Shown: piece by piece, positions 1 to 12,255 of the stretch
How positions within the stretch are numbered: the stretch's first letter is position 1
How the letters are laid out: every line of letters begins with the position of its first letter
Source: Stereum hirsutum FP-91666 SS1
Taxonomy: Eukaryota; Basidiomycota; Agaricomycetes; Russulales; Stereaceae
Direction of reading: 5' to 3'
DNA length: 64,000 nt
Assembly (NCBI RefSeq): GCF_000264905.1
Contig: NW_006763133.1
Location: forward strand, 343,975-407,974
Program-made: the position numbers and the translations under genes
The notes under the pieces: generated by a model
Databases searched by the model: none
Told to the model about the DNA's origin: nothing
Seen by the model: the letters and a program-made list of their open reading frames with translations, nothing else

Positions 1-32
1 AAGTACGGAACCGGATCGTAACTGCGGTTCAC

Positions 33-98
33 GAAAGTCCGAACAAGTCCACCCGGAAGTCCGAACAAGTCCATTAGGAAGCCAGAAGAAGTCCATCC
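33..98. repeat. Three-copy 22-bp imperfect tandem repeat
   Basis: Three consecutive 22-bp units at 33-54, 55-76 and 77-98 share the core AGTCCGAACAAGTCCA; the third unit is degenerate. No coding frame explains it. It lies at the window edge, so more copies may lie upstream. Confidence 0.75.
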
Positions 99-1288
99 GG
101 ACTTCATATATTACTAATCCTAGGGGTAGGATTAATCTGGATAGACCAGCGTTCCGCACAACCGCTTCTTCCCCGCATGGCACGAACTGTGGTGCATAAG
201 CACAGATCAGCGGTAGAACAGCTACCAAGGTCAGCGCGTATAGAAGAGGAGCGAAGTGCATGATCGGCTGGGAGAAAGCAAGAGAGGGATCGTTCATATC
301 AATTAGCTATCGCCATGGCACATTTATTTCAGTTGGGATAAGCTATCCCACGTTTCCTCATGACATGTAAACATGATGAATGAAGCGTCATGGCCATAGC
401 ACTCCGGATACTCCGGGACCGAGGAAGGCAATACCCATGAGAGACGAGGCAATGAGACTCTTCTGGAGAATGACAGTAGTATGTGACTACTGCAAGGTTT
501 GAAAGAGTGCATCGGTTCCTGGAACAGGACATGTACCTGAATGATGCGAACGTGAGTCGTCGACGACAATCATGGCAAACTTTTCCGATGGATAAGGGCA
601 ACTACAGGCGACCGTCACCCTCGGGCCACACAAAAGACAGAAGTGTCAAACTCGAGCATCCTAGCGGCTCTGCACATGAGAAAGCCTATTTTACACTCTT
701 GTAAGCAAGCTAATTATAGTAGTGACTTGTTTCTCTTCGGTGTATATGACGTAGCGCAAGAGAAGGATAGTCTGATGCAGTTCGCCTCAGGGAGAAAAAA
801 GATGAATTTCAGTATGATAGAAAACAAGACTCGAAGCAAGGATCGGGCGACGTTCGCGGACATGCCAGCGACCGATACTAGCCGCAGAGTGCCCGAAGAC
901 GAAAAAGGCTGGTCGAATGCAAAACTCACCTGAACTGAACTTGAAAGCTATGGTTCGGTGTTCAAGTTATTGGTATCAATTTATGTGACCTGCTCTTGCC
1001 AGAGGCTTCCTGGATAACGCGCGAGAACGATGGTGGCAGAAAAGAGGGACGCTGCAGCCTGCTCGACCCAAACTTCACATCGTAATATCAACAAGCCCAC
1101 GTGATGCCCATGTGGCACAACGTGGAAGCATGCGGAACCTCACGGGGTCCTGCTTCCGCTCTACCAGAGGCAGCACCATACTTGCATCATACCTCTTGCG
1201 TTCCACAAATCAAGTCCTTTTCTCTCCCACCGTGGCTATCTTTGATTCACCCTTGCACGCCTGCACTTTTATCCTCGTCGTCCTACGG
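99..1288. other. Intergenic, no gene recognised
   Basis: Only short overlapping open frames occur on both strands here, and none has a recognisable domain or convincing splice structure. The last part should hold the promoter and 5' leader of the esterase gene that follows. Confidence 0.5.
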
Positions 1289-1295
1289 TATATAT
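1289..1295 (+). promoter_or_regulatory. Putative TATA box of the esterase gene
   Basis: TATATAT lies 135 bp upstream of the proposed ATG at 1430. The spacing suits a leader of about 100 nt. Inferred from motif and position only. Confidence 0.4.
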
Positions 1296-1429
1296 GATCA
1301 CAAGGTCTCAATCACGAACAATTCCCGTGGTTTCGCCGTCCTTGTGCAGGGTCTTGTGGTTTTCTCGACAGTCTCACTGAGCACAGTCACAAGATTTTAC
1401 AATGTCTACATATAACTAGCAGCGCACCA

Positions 1430-4246
1430 ATGCTACTCTCCCCGAGCTCTTCGACGCTCTGCACGATGTTATGCTCTTTGACCGTGCTTGCTGCCGCTGT
1501 GCTGTATTCGAGCAGAAATGGAGCACTTGTACAAGCTATTCCGACCGCCGAAAGTGTAGGCTCCGATCTACGCTTGCTATTTCAAAATGACCTTGACTGT
1601 ATGTGTATATTTTGGCATTATACACTCAGGCCTGTTGACCATCGCTCTTCACCTTCCGCAGGGCGCACAACGGCTGAACATACTAGCACTATTCTCCTCA
1701 GCTCACGCACCAATTCTGCTGCAATAACCGCCTGTTCCAAGTTATCCGAAAGTCTCTTAACTACGAATGGGACCTTCTTTTCTTCCGACACGAAACATCT
1801 CATCCAATACCTCGCCTTAAATGGTGGTGCAGCACCCTCACAAAATTACTGGGTCAGCTCCACAGATTCCACGTCTAAGCGAGCCTGCACGGCAGTATCG
1901 ACGAAAGGCCTTTCCAGCGTGGATTGCGACCAGTCGCTACCTGCGTTTTGTTCGAATAGCGCACCGAACAAGATCTCCGGACAGACGGATCTGAGCCCGG
2001 AGTTTCAGGTGCAGGTTTCGTCCGGGAACATAACTTTCACTGGGTACGTCCTTGGTGATCCACTCGCCTTATCCTCTTCGCTCCGCGCACAAAGGACGTG
2101 TCGCTTGATCTGATGTGTAAATGTGTAGAACGCGCGATCACCTCTCCTTCCGCTTTCTAGGCATCCCCTACGCCAACTTTCCCGAGCGTTTCACCTACTC
2201 CCATCTCTATACCGGCACCTCTCCCACCTCACCCGGTACCAACATCTCCGCACTTTCCTTTGGCTCGCCGTGCATCCAAGTCGGCGGAACCGGGAATGAG
2301 GATTGCCTTTTCCTCAACATCTTCACCCCGTTGATTCCTATCTCAAAAACCCCGAGGCAGACTGAGCTGAAGCCGGTTATGTTCTGGATACACGGAGGCG
2401 CCTTTACCAGCGGAGAAGGGAGTGATGCGATCTTCGATGGCGGGAACTTGGTGAGTAGGGGCGATGTTGTGGTTGTGACCATCAACTATCGGTACGTGTC
2501 TCTGCTCTGGATATCGGACAGTCCCAATCCTAAAACATATTTTGTGCAATAAGCCTCGGGGCACTTGGCTTCCTCGCCCTCGAAGATGGTGTGACTAATG
2601 GAAACTTTGGTATTGCGGATCAGGTACCTGTCTTCTTCCTCCCCAACGTCCTTCTCTGCGTCTAGTCTGATCCCAGTCTTCGTTTTGCTTTCGTTTGTCC
2701 TGTTATAACTCCCTTGCTTATACTTCTTTGTATTCTCCCCCTCGCAGATCACAGCTCTCAATTGGGTAAAAGCACACATTGCCACCTTCGGTGGTGACCC
2801 TTCACGGGTCACTATTTTCGGTCAATCCGCCGGTGCAGGCTCCGTTCGTGCCCTCCTCGCTGCACCGCCTGCATTTGGGCTCTTTGCGGGTGCCATCGCT
2901 CAGTCCAACCTCGATGGTTTTGCCTTTGCGAGCACGTACTCGAACTACTTTACTATACCTGAAGAAGTCAATGTGACTGCAGCTGCCTTCCTGAACGATG
3001 TGGGATGTGCAGCGGTTAATGGAACGAGTGGGGATGCGGAGGTGTTGGAGTGCTTGAGAGAGATTGATGCATCCGTTTTGCAGAATGATGCGAATGCGCC
3101 AAAGTGAGATTGACGGCCACCTTGTGGCCTCTTGGTTCTTTTTACATCACAGTACTGACGGCTCTGTTTATTGCCATTTGATTGCGGTGTAGATTTATCG
3201 TCGTCGATGGCCACTTTATTACTACGGATCAACTTGTTCTTAATGGCAGCGTTTCTGTCGCGCCCGCGCACGTCATCTTCGGCTGGATGGCTGATGATGG
3301 GACAGATTTTGCGGGTTCATTCCCCACCAATTCAACGAATCAGGCTGCATCTGTCGAAGGTATTGGGTACGTCACAGTCTCCTCTGCGTCCGTGTTCTTC
3401 GTGAGTGAAGCTCGCTGCTTATGTCATGTAATGTTTGCCTTGTAGTATTAGTGCGGATATAGCAGGAGTCGCTCTGGATTCTGGGCTGTTCCCGGCTCCG
3501 TCGACGGGGAATGAGACGATGGACATATTCAACGTTACGAGCCGGGTGTCTACTGATGGCCAGTTCTTGTATGTCCAAACTCATTATCTTCCTCCCTCGC
3601 CGCTTCTCTTGGTCTGATGGTGTCATGAATCAACGCATTGGTATTCAGGTGCCTGGATCAAGCAACCGTCTTCTCCGCCGCGAAGCACCGCATCTTTAAT
3701 TCCGTCTGGGCGTACCAGTTCGACAGGAGCTACATGGGCTTCGAACCTATTCCAGGCATATGCGACCCACCTGCAACAGAGACGCATCCGTTTGGCGATC
3801 CGACGTTGCCCTATTTCCGGTGCGCCACTCTTCGTCGAACTCCATGAGACTCAGTAACTTACACATGATTTTGTGTGCGGTGGTAAAGATGCCACTCCGG
3901 CGAACTCTTCTTCAACTTCGGTACCCTGGGTCAATCCGTCCCAGGTCAGCCCTTCCGAGACTCTAACGACCTCGTCTTCTCGCAGATTATAGTCGACCAA
4001 TGGGCCTCCTTCGCCCGCTCCTTCGATCCTAATCCGTCCACGGCCTTCTTGCAAGCCCGTGGATACACCAACACTACGGAGGCCTTGAAGAGGGATGGGA
4101 AGTGGCTTCCGGTGGGAAGTATTGACGGGTTAAACGGGACAGAGGAGGTGAGGTTGCTGGACGTCCCGAGTCGAGGAGTTGGATGGATGGAACAAGGGCA
4201 GTGTGGGGTGTTGGGATTTCCGGTTACATTCTATGAGTCGAAGTGA
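1430..4246 (+). CDS. Secreted type-B carboxylesterase / carotenoid ester lipase-like
   Basis: An alpha/beta-hydrolase expected to cleave carboxylic or fatty-acid esters outside the cell. The start at 1430 gives a hydrophobic signal segment (LCSLTVLAAAVLYSS). A Ser/Thr/Cys-rich leader of roughly 150 residues follows; it is typical of Agaricomycete carotenoid-ester-lipase-type proteins. The catalytic part then begins: TRDHLSFRFLGIPYANF, EDCLFLNIFTP, the oxyanion segment FWIHGGAFTSG, the nucleophile elbow IFGQSAGAGS (Ser), and CHSGELFFNFGTLGQS near the C-terminus with the likely catalytic His. About seven introns are needed. One runs from GTACGTCC after position 2042 to the TAG before ACGCGCGATC, and joins FTG to TRDH in frame. 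The stop is TGA at 4244-4246. The family assignment is firm; the substrate is inferred from resemblance to fungal carotenoid ester lipases and could be another ester. Confidence 0.88.
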
Positions 4247-4541
4247 AGCCGTTACGCGGATTACAGGACAGTACAAGAACGTAAAACGGGTTTTATGGAT
4301 CAAAGTGCCTGTCGTTGTGACCTAGTCCGTTCTCCTATGTGTCCCCGCGAACGCCAGACACTTCTTCGCCGATTTCTTATCTTGTTCCTTGTTGTTCCTT
4401 GGTGACGCGGGCACTTGGTCAGTTGACGTCTGTTGACGTTCTACCAGGTTCTACCTTTGGTTCGCTTTTGAGTTTGTGTAGATCTGGCATCGGAGGAGCT
4501 GCGGCATGTGTATCGGGGTTTTAGCCTCTTCCGACTCGGAA

Positions 4542-4558
4542 GGAAGGTTGAACCTTCC
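4542..4558. terminator. Short perfect hairpin downstream of the esterase gene
   Basis: GGAAGGTTGAACCTTCC is a perfect 8-bp inverted repeat around a single G, about 300 bp beyond the esterase stop. The arm GGAAGGTTGAA recurs just downstream at 4567-4577. A role in 3'-end formation is only a guess. Confidence 0.3.
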
Positions 4559-4599
4559 AGACTCCGGGAAGGTTGAAATTCATCATTTCTACGATGTAC

Positions 4600-5241
4600 T
4601 TATTGTCGAGCTGCCAAGCTCATCTCAGCTCTGTACAGTGTAGGAGAGGTGTAGACCGTGATGTTTGAATCACGGCACATAACATCCCAGGAATGATACG
4701 CTGCACCGTTCTTCGCTCGCCCTGTGATCTTCATTGGATCTTCAAGGCCAATCCCCTCGAGCTCAGAATCAATGTCGTAACCGCAGATCACGCGCTAGCC
4801 AACGGATCAGCCTGGGGCAATCTATTCCCACGGAGGCCTTCCTCATTTGAGAAGACGAGGCACGGCGACATGTCTCTAACCCGAGCGAGTTAATTTGTCT
4901 TCGTTGCTATTTGCGCAATGGACGACGATAGGACAATTCTTGTGGACATTTATTGACGGGCTGTCGTCTTTGTTCGTCGCCTCCTCCTCCCCCTCGCGGT
5001 AATCTTCATACCCCGTTTGCGTGCCCACCAACACTGTGACGCTCAGCAGGGAGCGCGGTACCCAGCGACAACCCACAGTCGCGGTGCGCTCGGAGCCCAA
5101 GTCAAGATACATGGTGCAGGCTCTTTTCTTCCTGCAGGAAGAGTTATGGTACGTCTCAAGTGTCAGCGCCAGCTTAAGCTTTAAGCTTGTGATGCCATCC
5201 TCACGAAGCTGACGATCAACTTGCGCGTTGCGACTTTCCAT
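4600..5241 (-). CDS. Possible small hypothetical gene (weak)
   Basis: Two open segments on the minus strand look coding. The 3' one (4600 to about 4793) contains GYDIDSELEGIGLEDPMKIT and ends in AARQ; it starts right after a TAG that could be a splice acceptor, with CTGAT upstream. The 5' one (4876-5241) starts with an ATG and contains LLSVTVLVGTQTGYEDYREG. I could not join them in phase, and no family is recognised. The 5' ATG is only about 15 bp from the proposed plus-strand start of the next gene, so the two models compete. This may be noise. Confidence 0.2.
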
Positions 5242-5255
5242 CAATTCTCAGGCTC

Positions 5256-7645
5256 ATGGGCACGCGCGTGTGTCTTGCTTCTGGCGGTGAGCAACTCGTC
5301 TTTCTACAGAGCAGCTGGACGTGACTTTGACCCTTGCTAGTACTGTGGTTCCTCGACTTCATTCAGTCCCTCCCACGAGAGATCAAGACCATCTGGGGGT
5401 GCAAACTTTCAGGAAGCTCGGCACTGTACATTCTGAATAGATACCTGTTCTTCGTAGGCTGGTCCCTGGCGGTTGTGTATACTTTGCCAGGCAAGGCCGG
5501 AAATGCCAGGTGAGTTCATTTTGCGCTGCGGCGCTGCTATCATTCGGCGAAGGTACGGTTGGTCTTGAGGAACGGTCGACTGATATTTAATTCTACGTGG
5601 CATGGTCGGATTGGATGCGGCGGGAAGTTGTGAGGCTCTAGGATATGGCACATTCTTTCTCCAAGCAGTAACTTGCGCTACAACGTCGTGTGAGTACAAA
5701 ACTACTCCCTCTACGCAGTTGCCTCTGTGCTCGTGCCTGCGGTTCGAGTTTATGGTTGCTCATCTGTTCAACGATAGTACTCTTTGCCCTGCGAGTATAT
5801 GTTATCTTCTCGGAGAACAAGTCGATCCTATCCATCTGCGGGCTCTTCATCTTCACCCGTCTTGGCATCAATCTTTTCGTGAGCATTCTTCTTTGCCGAG
5901 CTTAACGCTCTTCGAGTCTTATTCGTGCTTTGCATCTTTCCTGCTGATTCCGATCTCCTCCCATCTCGTCTTGATTCTCTGAGAAACAAATAGGTGATGT
6001 CAATTACTCCCAATATAACCACGGCAGGAACCGTCTGGTCTTTGTACTCTCGCTGCGAGAGCAACTTTGTAGATGGACCGATACTGTGAGTGCGCCATTC
6101 AACCATGCACTTTGATCCTATCATTCGCGGTCACAAAGGCTGATCACACATATCCTCGTCGTCCTTGCCCTCCTCAGAGACCTCGCTAATAGATGTACGT
6201 CGCCTTACAACTCCTACCTTGCTCTGTATTGAGGTGTATAGCTGATGCTTTGGCTTTGGCTTTGATGAAGTGAACGTTGTGGAACCATGTCTAGTCCTTG
6301 GTTTCGACACATTCGTGTTCGCAATGACCGTTGCGAAGACGTACGGTCATGTCAAGGAAATGAGGAGGTTTAGAACACCGAGCATCGCGCAGTTGCTTCT
6401 GAGAGATGGTACTCTATACTACTTGTAAGCTTCTCGTACAGGCTTTTGCGAGGAGCACGACTCTGTATTAATTTCCTCTATCCGTGTAGCGTCATGTTCT
6501 CCTTGGGATGTATGCAAGCCGGAGTATCCATTGTGCGTCACATTCTTGTCCTGCCAGCAAGGCCATTATTCATATACAAATGTTGAATCAACTGAACATA
6601 TAGATTAGTAATAATTCAAACAGTGAAGTACGCTCTCTATATACATTGACTGCTAGCTTTGTTTCACCTCATCGACTAATACGATTCTCTTGTATTACCC
6701 GTCCAGCTATCGAATTCGACAGCATACTTTGGTGTCTTTCTCGGTCCGTTCTATAATGTGTAGGTTCCCCTCGTCTCACCTACCATGGTCTCTTTTCTTC
6801 TCACACCCTATTCACTCGTCCGTCGTCGCTTCCTCACAGCGTCCCGAACATGCTCGTCTCGCGGCTAGTTCTTAACCTCCGCGGGTATCGATCGCTTAAG
6901 GAGCTCAGTACGGCGTCCACCACCCCCACAGCAGCCGAAACACTTACATCTATCCCCGAGCTCTCGTTTGCGCCATGCGTCAATGACGATCGTGGACATG
7001 GTGGTCGTCTTCGTCGTTATAGCGTGCGCGGCCATGGGGATGGTAGCCCACAGTACGACTACGAGAGCAGTAGACTGTGGGGAAACATCGGAGCGCCGCT
7101 GGAGACTGGGTTTGGTGATTATGTCGAGGAGCCTTCAGTGCCGCTCAAGACGACGGGAGCAGGTGCCGGAACCGAACTGATAGGGACAGGGAGGGAAGGC
7201 TACTATGAGGCTGTTGCGGTTGGGAGTCCTGGTCCGCATCAAAGTGAGAGGGGTGTGAGAGGAAGAGGACCTGATACGGTGCGTGCTCCTTCTGTGAGTC
7301 CAACTTTGTTCGTATCGTTCGTTTCTTGCGTGCGGTGGGTAAAGGATCGAATCGTCGAAGACTGTGATGACCAGCCTGGTCTGCGCGTCGATCGAGGAAG
7401 CAAGGATACATTTACTCTTGACGTCCTGCCCACCAAGTCGAGACGTTTGTCTTGCCCATGTTTCTCATTTTTCTGATGTATCGATTGTATCTGGAATGAC
7501 CTCCAAACCGACTGCTGATGCTTTCGCTTCTTAGAGATATTATGAAGAGGACATAGAGGCGGCAGGCGGGATCCACATGATACCTCTTGGACGAGATCGA
7601 GATCATCATTCAATTTCTTCTCATGTCTCTTCCAGGCCTCTTTAG
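5256..7645 (+). CDS. DUF6533-type multi-pass membrane protein
   Basis: A basidiomycete-specific family of seven-helix-like membrane proteins of unknown function. The DUF6533 signature is near the N-terminus: FLDFIQSLPREIKTIWG followed by ALYILNRYLFFVGWSL. Further helices follow, including LWLLICSTIVLFALRVYVIF. The family-typical segments FDTFVFAMTVAKTYGHVKEM and LLLRDGTLYYL come next, then a late MLVSRLVLNLR. The C-terminal tail is hydrophilic and Gly/Arg-rich and ends HVSSRPL at the TAG 7643-7645. The start at 5256 is the weakest point: its short first exon joins in phase (G|TA) to the DUF6533 exon, but a longer upstream N-terminus cannot be excluded. At least seven short introns are required. 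Confidence 0.72.
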
Positions 7646-8060
7646 TGGTGCCCATCTGCACGAATGAGAATCGTAACAGGTGTAAATATATAATGTTTGG
7701 TTATTCTAGTCTTTTTGTGTCAGCACGCGATGCACTTTATACTATGTATGCGATGCGGCAGCGGATGTAGGCCCATGTTATGGGATATAATGTTCCATAG
7801 GCCTATCGAGGTCGGAGGACGTGTCTACTGTTGTCTCGCCGCTGATTCCTAACAAGCTCAGTTGGAAACATGGGCCACAGTGGCACAGATAGTCGCTTCA
7901 AGTTCAAGATCCGGAAGAATTGCCACGTGGGTCGAATGCGGGGCTCGGATCGTCGTTCAACAGTTCCCCACACTCGTCCCCGCCTTTCACCCCTTTCACC
8001 AACGTCATCCTCGCCGTTCGAAACCACTCACTCGTATTTACAAAGCGAAGCTGGTTCACA
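7646..8060. other. Intergenic spacer between DUF6533 and MCC genes
   Basis: About 415 bp of presumed 3' end and promoter. No conserved frame. A canonical TATA box is not obvious. Confidence 0.4.
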
Positions 8061-10759
8061 ATGCCAACTCGGATACCTCATCCCATGCGTGCGCTGTCTC
8101 GTTCTGTAAAGCGACAACCTGTCGCCAGCGCGAGCTTAGACAAGGCTACCATTAGACAGTATCACGCCTCCGTTCTTCCTTCTCTTATTTCGACGACATC
8201 TCCTGAGTTTCAAGAGAACACGCAGGGAATGGAATCTCTGATTCAGAATTTAGACATGGAGACAGCCCAAGTGAGGATGGGTGGTGGAACGAAAGCCATT
8301 GAAAGGATGCGGAGTAAGGGGAAGAAGTTGCCGAGGGAGAGGTGTGTGCTCTTCCTTCATTGCTTGCTGAGGTTCTTTTAAATATATATTGGTACACAGG
8401 CTCGCCTTATTACTAGACCCTCATACTCCCTTCCTTGAGCTGTCTTCACTGGCCGCACATGGCGTCTACCCCGAGTCTGTACCTGGCGCTGGTATTATCA
8501 CCGGCATAGGAAGAATATCCGGACGTGAATGTATGGTTGTTGTCAACGATGCGACTGTAAAGGGAGGGTCATACTACCCGCTTACAGTAAGTTCCGACTG
8601 CTCTCTCCGCAGACCTCATAGATCCGTGGCGGTCTTGTGTGGCGTTAACGTGTGTGGCCCTGATACATCTAGGTGAAGAAGCATCTGAGGGCGCAGGAGA
8701 TTGCAAGGGAGAATGGACTGCCTTGCGTTTATGTAGGTCGGTACTACTTCTCTTGAATGATTGGCTACTTTTTACGAGCTGACCTTTGTGTAGTTGAATC
8801 CGGAGGAGCCGCACTCCCCCATCAAGCCAACGTATGTACGATGCACCTCCTACAGTAACCCAACTCATATGTTCCTCATCATTTTCTAGGTGTTTCCCGA
8901 CAAAGAACACTTCGGTCGAATATTTTACAACATGGCGCAGATGTCAGCGATGAACATACCTCAAATCGCCATCGTACATGGGATCTCTGTTGCAGGTACC
9001 TTTGCCCACCCTAATTCTGATCGTCGATGTATTTTCTAGACTCATGATGATATTTATGTATGATCTACCAGGTGGTGCATATGTTCCTGCAATGGCCGAC
9101 GAGACAATCATCGTCCGCAACCAAGGAAGGATATTCCTCGCAGGCCCGCCTTTAGTGAAGGCTGCGACGGGAGAGGAGGTCGACGAGGAGACCCTAGGTG
9201 AGACTTTCAGCCTTCAAAGGGCGATAAAGTTTCTGACTATGCACCAAACCATGCTGTTGCCCACGCACGCACTGTCTTTTAGGTGGCGGAGACATGCACG
9301 CACGAGAATCCGGTGTAGTCGACCATCTCGCACGAGACGATGCACATGCAATTGCTATCGCGAGGGGAATAGTGGGCGATCTTGGGGCTGCAGGGTCTAG
9401 AGGTGGCATGCCGGTGCGTGTTTCTTGACTTACCAACTCGTAAAACCACATACACATACTTGCTGGTGCTTTTGTTCACTAAAAATGGATAGACGCAACC
9501 TTCTGAATTGCCATTATATCCAGCAAGTGAGCTTCATGGAATAGTGGGCACTGATCTGAGAAGACCATTCGATATGAGGGAGGTGATCGCCAGGCTGGTG
9601 GATGGGAGTCGGTTCAGGGAGTTCAAGAAGGAATACGGCAGTACGATCATCACTGTCAGTGTTCTCTTTGACCCCTTATAACCAAACTCTATTTTCTTCT
9701 CCTGTATTTCTCCGACCTTCTCTCCGCTCATTGGCACAATAACTGACGTGAATATGTGGGGTACAACAGGGTTTCGCACATATCCATGGCTTCCCAGTTG
9801 GTATTCTCGCCAATTCTGGCACCCTATTCAGTCCTGCTGCCCTGAAAGCGACACATTTCATAGAGCTGTGCTCGCAAAGGGGCATCCCGCTATTGTTCTT
9901 AGTAAATGTCGCTGGTTACATGGTATGTCTTGATGTCGCCTCTCTTCCAGACACTGGGTTATTCTTCGCTACGCTTTACGAGGCGTTTCGACGATTCAGA
10001 AATGCGTGACTGATGTTGAACGCTGGGTAGGTCGGTAGTAAAGCTGAGAAGGGAGGGATAGCGAAGGATGGTGCGAAGATGGTGCGCGCTGTTGCGTGTG
10101 CAAACGTACCTAAGTTGACCGTCGTGGTTGGCGGGACATTTGGTGCAGGGAACTACGGTATGTGCCCTTTGGTATTTGCAGAGCCCGTGGCTCATTTCTC
10201 TTTCCATCCGCAGGAATGTCTGGCAGAGCGGTAGGTTTGGTCCTCAAAAGCGGGAATGCCCACACAAACTTATGGTTCGATTTTTTTTTCTTAATGCAGT
10301 ACTCCCCGCGGTTTATGTGGATGTGGCCAGTAAGTTCCACAGTACCCTGCACGCTACCATGTGTATCTGATATTTTAGGGTCGTTGGTGATCATAGAACG
10401 CGAAGATAGGCGTGATGGGCTCTTCACAACTCTCATCGGTCATGCAGACCGTCTCGCGGTTCGTCACATCCCCTCTCATCTGATTTGATCGGTCACATCC
10501 ATACTCAGCTTATTTCGATAACCACAGCGACCCCTCCCAACATTCAACGCTCTCTGATCAAATCGAAGAACAATCTACCGCCCTATACGCTACTGCACGT
10601 CTATGGGACGACGGGATCATCAAACCTACAGAGACGAGGGACGTGCTTGGGTTGGCTTTAGGAGTGGTCAATGGCGCGCCGGGCGGTGGTGCAGCGGTTA
10701 GTGGTGTCGGTGGTGTCGGGCTGGGTTTGGGGATGAAGGCGGGGGTGTATCGGATGTGA
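8061..10759 (+). CDS. mccB: Methylcrotonoyl-CoA carboxylase beta subunit, mitochondrial
   Basis: The carboxyltransferase subunit of 3-methylcrotonoyl-CoA carboxylase, in leucine catabolism in the mitochondrial matrix; it partners with the biotin-carrying alpha subunit, which is not in this window. The N-terminus ([20 protein letters not shown]) is Arg/Ser-rich with no acidic residues, as expected of a targeting presequence. Both carboxyltransferase halves are visible: [84 protein letters not shown], then [53 protein letters not shown] and NAKIGVMG. The gene ends with [20 protein letters not shown], a Gly-rich stretch and GVYRM. About ten short introns are needed. Near-complete family coverage makes this one of the firmest calls. 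Confidence 0.95.
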
Positions 10760-11387
10760 GGACAATCTGAGGTACGGCGGAAGGACTTGAAGAGGACGTA
10801 CACTGCCAAGTACATGTGATATATCTGTAAAGTAAAGTATGTAATTTGACGAAAGTGCGCTCCAGGTTTCGAGTGAGTTCACAAGCACAGACAGCGAGTT
10901 GTGCCACAGTGGCGTTCACCGCTATGGTAATTAATAATCTAAATGCGCACCACGTGGCTGATATCATGAGGTGGCACCACATCCTACCACATCACAGCAC
11001 ATCACTTGTCCACCTCTTTTCCCAATCTTTTCCTTTCCTCCGGACTTCGTTAGTGTCCTCCTGTCCTCAGTCACTTCGTCACTATTTTATCTCCTTAGCC
11101 AAATAGACCTGCACTGGAAATGGCTGGAATGGACGAACGTCAGCATTTTAACCACTCAGAATCACCACTACCCCCCCAGATAAAATCAACATCATGCGTT
11201 GTCGCTGCGCAAGGCTACACCGCTATGGCTGGTGATGGAAAAAAGAGCTAGTCAGACGCTATTCCTGATGCACTTTCACAAGTGCACGGATCAGCCTTGA
11301 TCAGCGTCAAAGGACCATTCCAATACCCATGGCTATATCCTGCACGACCCTAAAGTAGGCTCTAACACTCAGTACTCAAAGCGCGCT
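10760..11387. other. Intergenic; one 43-codon open frame, otherwise nothing
   Basis: An ATG at 11120 opens a 43-codon frame ending at 11251 (starts MAGMDERQHFNHSESPLPPQ). It could be an upstream ORF or exon, but has no support beyond composition. Nothing else is recognised. Confidence 0.3.
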
Positions 11388-11964
11388 ATGGCATCGGCAG
11401 AGCGTCGACACGGTGACCATGCACTGGAAGATGACGTATGTACATTTCGGAGATGCTACTCGAGGTGAACTATCGACTCATCTCAGCTTCTACAACAAAA
11501 TCAATGCACCGCACGATCTTGCATGACCTCGTTCCCTCGGCTTCTTGTCTATACTGAGTACGTCCCACTATGGAAGTACCTCTGATACTTCGAGGGTAGA
11601 TTGAAGACAGAGTCACGGAGAGCAATGTTTGGCGAAAGCACCATCAATGGATCATTTCTCATTAATTTCTATTTTGTAGCACGCCTCACGGATGAACCTC
11701 CTAATCTATCTGGTGGTAAGCGCTCTGCCCATCAGCATGCGGATAATAAGGCTACTGACAGATGTAATTGATCCATTAGTTTGGCTCAATCCTCGACCCG
11801 TTTGCGTTTCGTGTGGACCACACGGCGATCGACCCGCTTCGGGACAGATACCATCTGGTTCGTTGTGGGTTTTGAGTAGCGACGTTCATTTTTCTTTGAA
11901 AATGACGATCGTGCTCTGTGCACTCGTCTCGGATCAGCCAACTCATCACATTTCGAGGGTGTAA
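11388..11964 (+). CDS. Possible small spliced gene of unknown function
   Basis: Four exons can be joined in phase: 11388-11435, 11487-11557, 11600-11715, and 11780 to the TAA at 11962-11964. Donors are GTATGT, GTACGT and GTAAGC; branch-like CTGAT or CTGAC precedes the last two acceptors. The product would be about 138 residues. The third exon reads ELKTESRRAMFGESTINGSF, then LINFYFVARLTDEPPNLSG, which looks like real coding sequence. The last exon is less convincing, and another frame of it (FGSILDPFAFRVDHTAIDPL) also looks coding but is out of phase. The second intron is only 42 nt, at the lower limit. No domain is recognised; the intron structure is the main evidence. Confidence 0.35.
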
Positions 11965-12142
11965 GCCTCGTCATTGTTTGATGCACTTGCGGTCGAGCTC
12001 GATCAGATGTACTTTTCACCACTGCTTGTACTCAATTCTCGATGACAATCGACTCAGTTGCCACTTGCTTCGAAGATTGGACTCGATGGTCACTGAGAGT
12101 CCGGCACTGCAATGACCTTCCTTCTCCGGAGGCAGCATGCAG

Positions 12143-12150
12143 TATATAAA
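12143..12150 (+). promoter_or_regulatory. TATA box of the glycopeptide-like gene
   Basis: A canonical TATATAAA lies 105 bp upstream of the ATG at 12256. It is followed by a C-rich, purine-poor leader, a common layout for highly expressed fungal genes. Confidence 0.6.
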
Positions 12151-12255
12151 GTGTACGCAACTCGAGCTTTTGAATACAGCGTCGAATACACTGACAAGCA
12201 CACCCCACCTCCACTCACCTCGTTATCCATTACCATCTTCCTCCCACTCAACACA

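Noticed and set aside
1618..1803. Minus-strand frame inside the esterase gene
   Set aside because: Shadow of a clearly coding exon.
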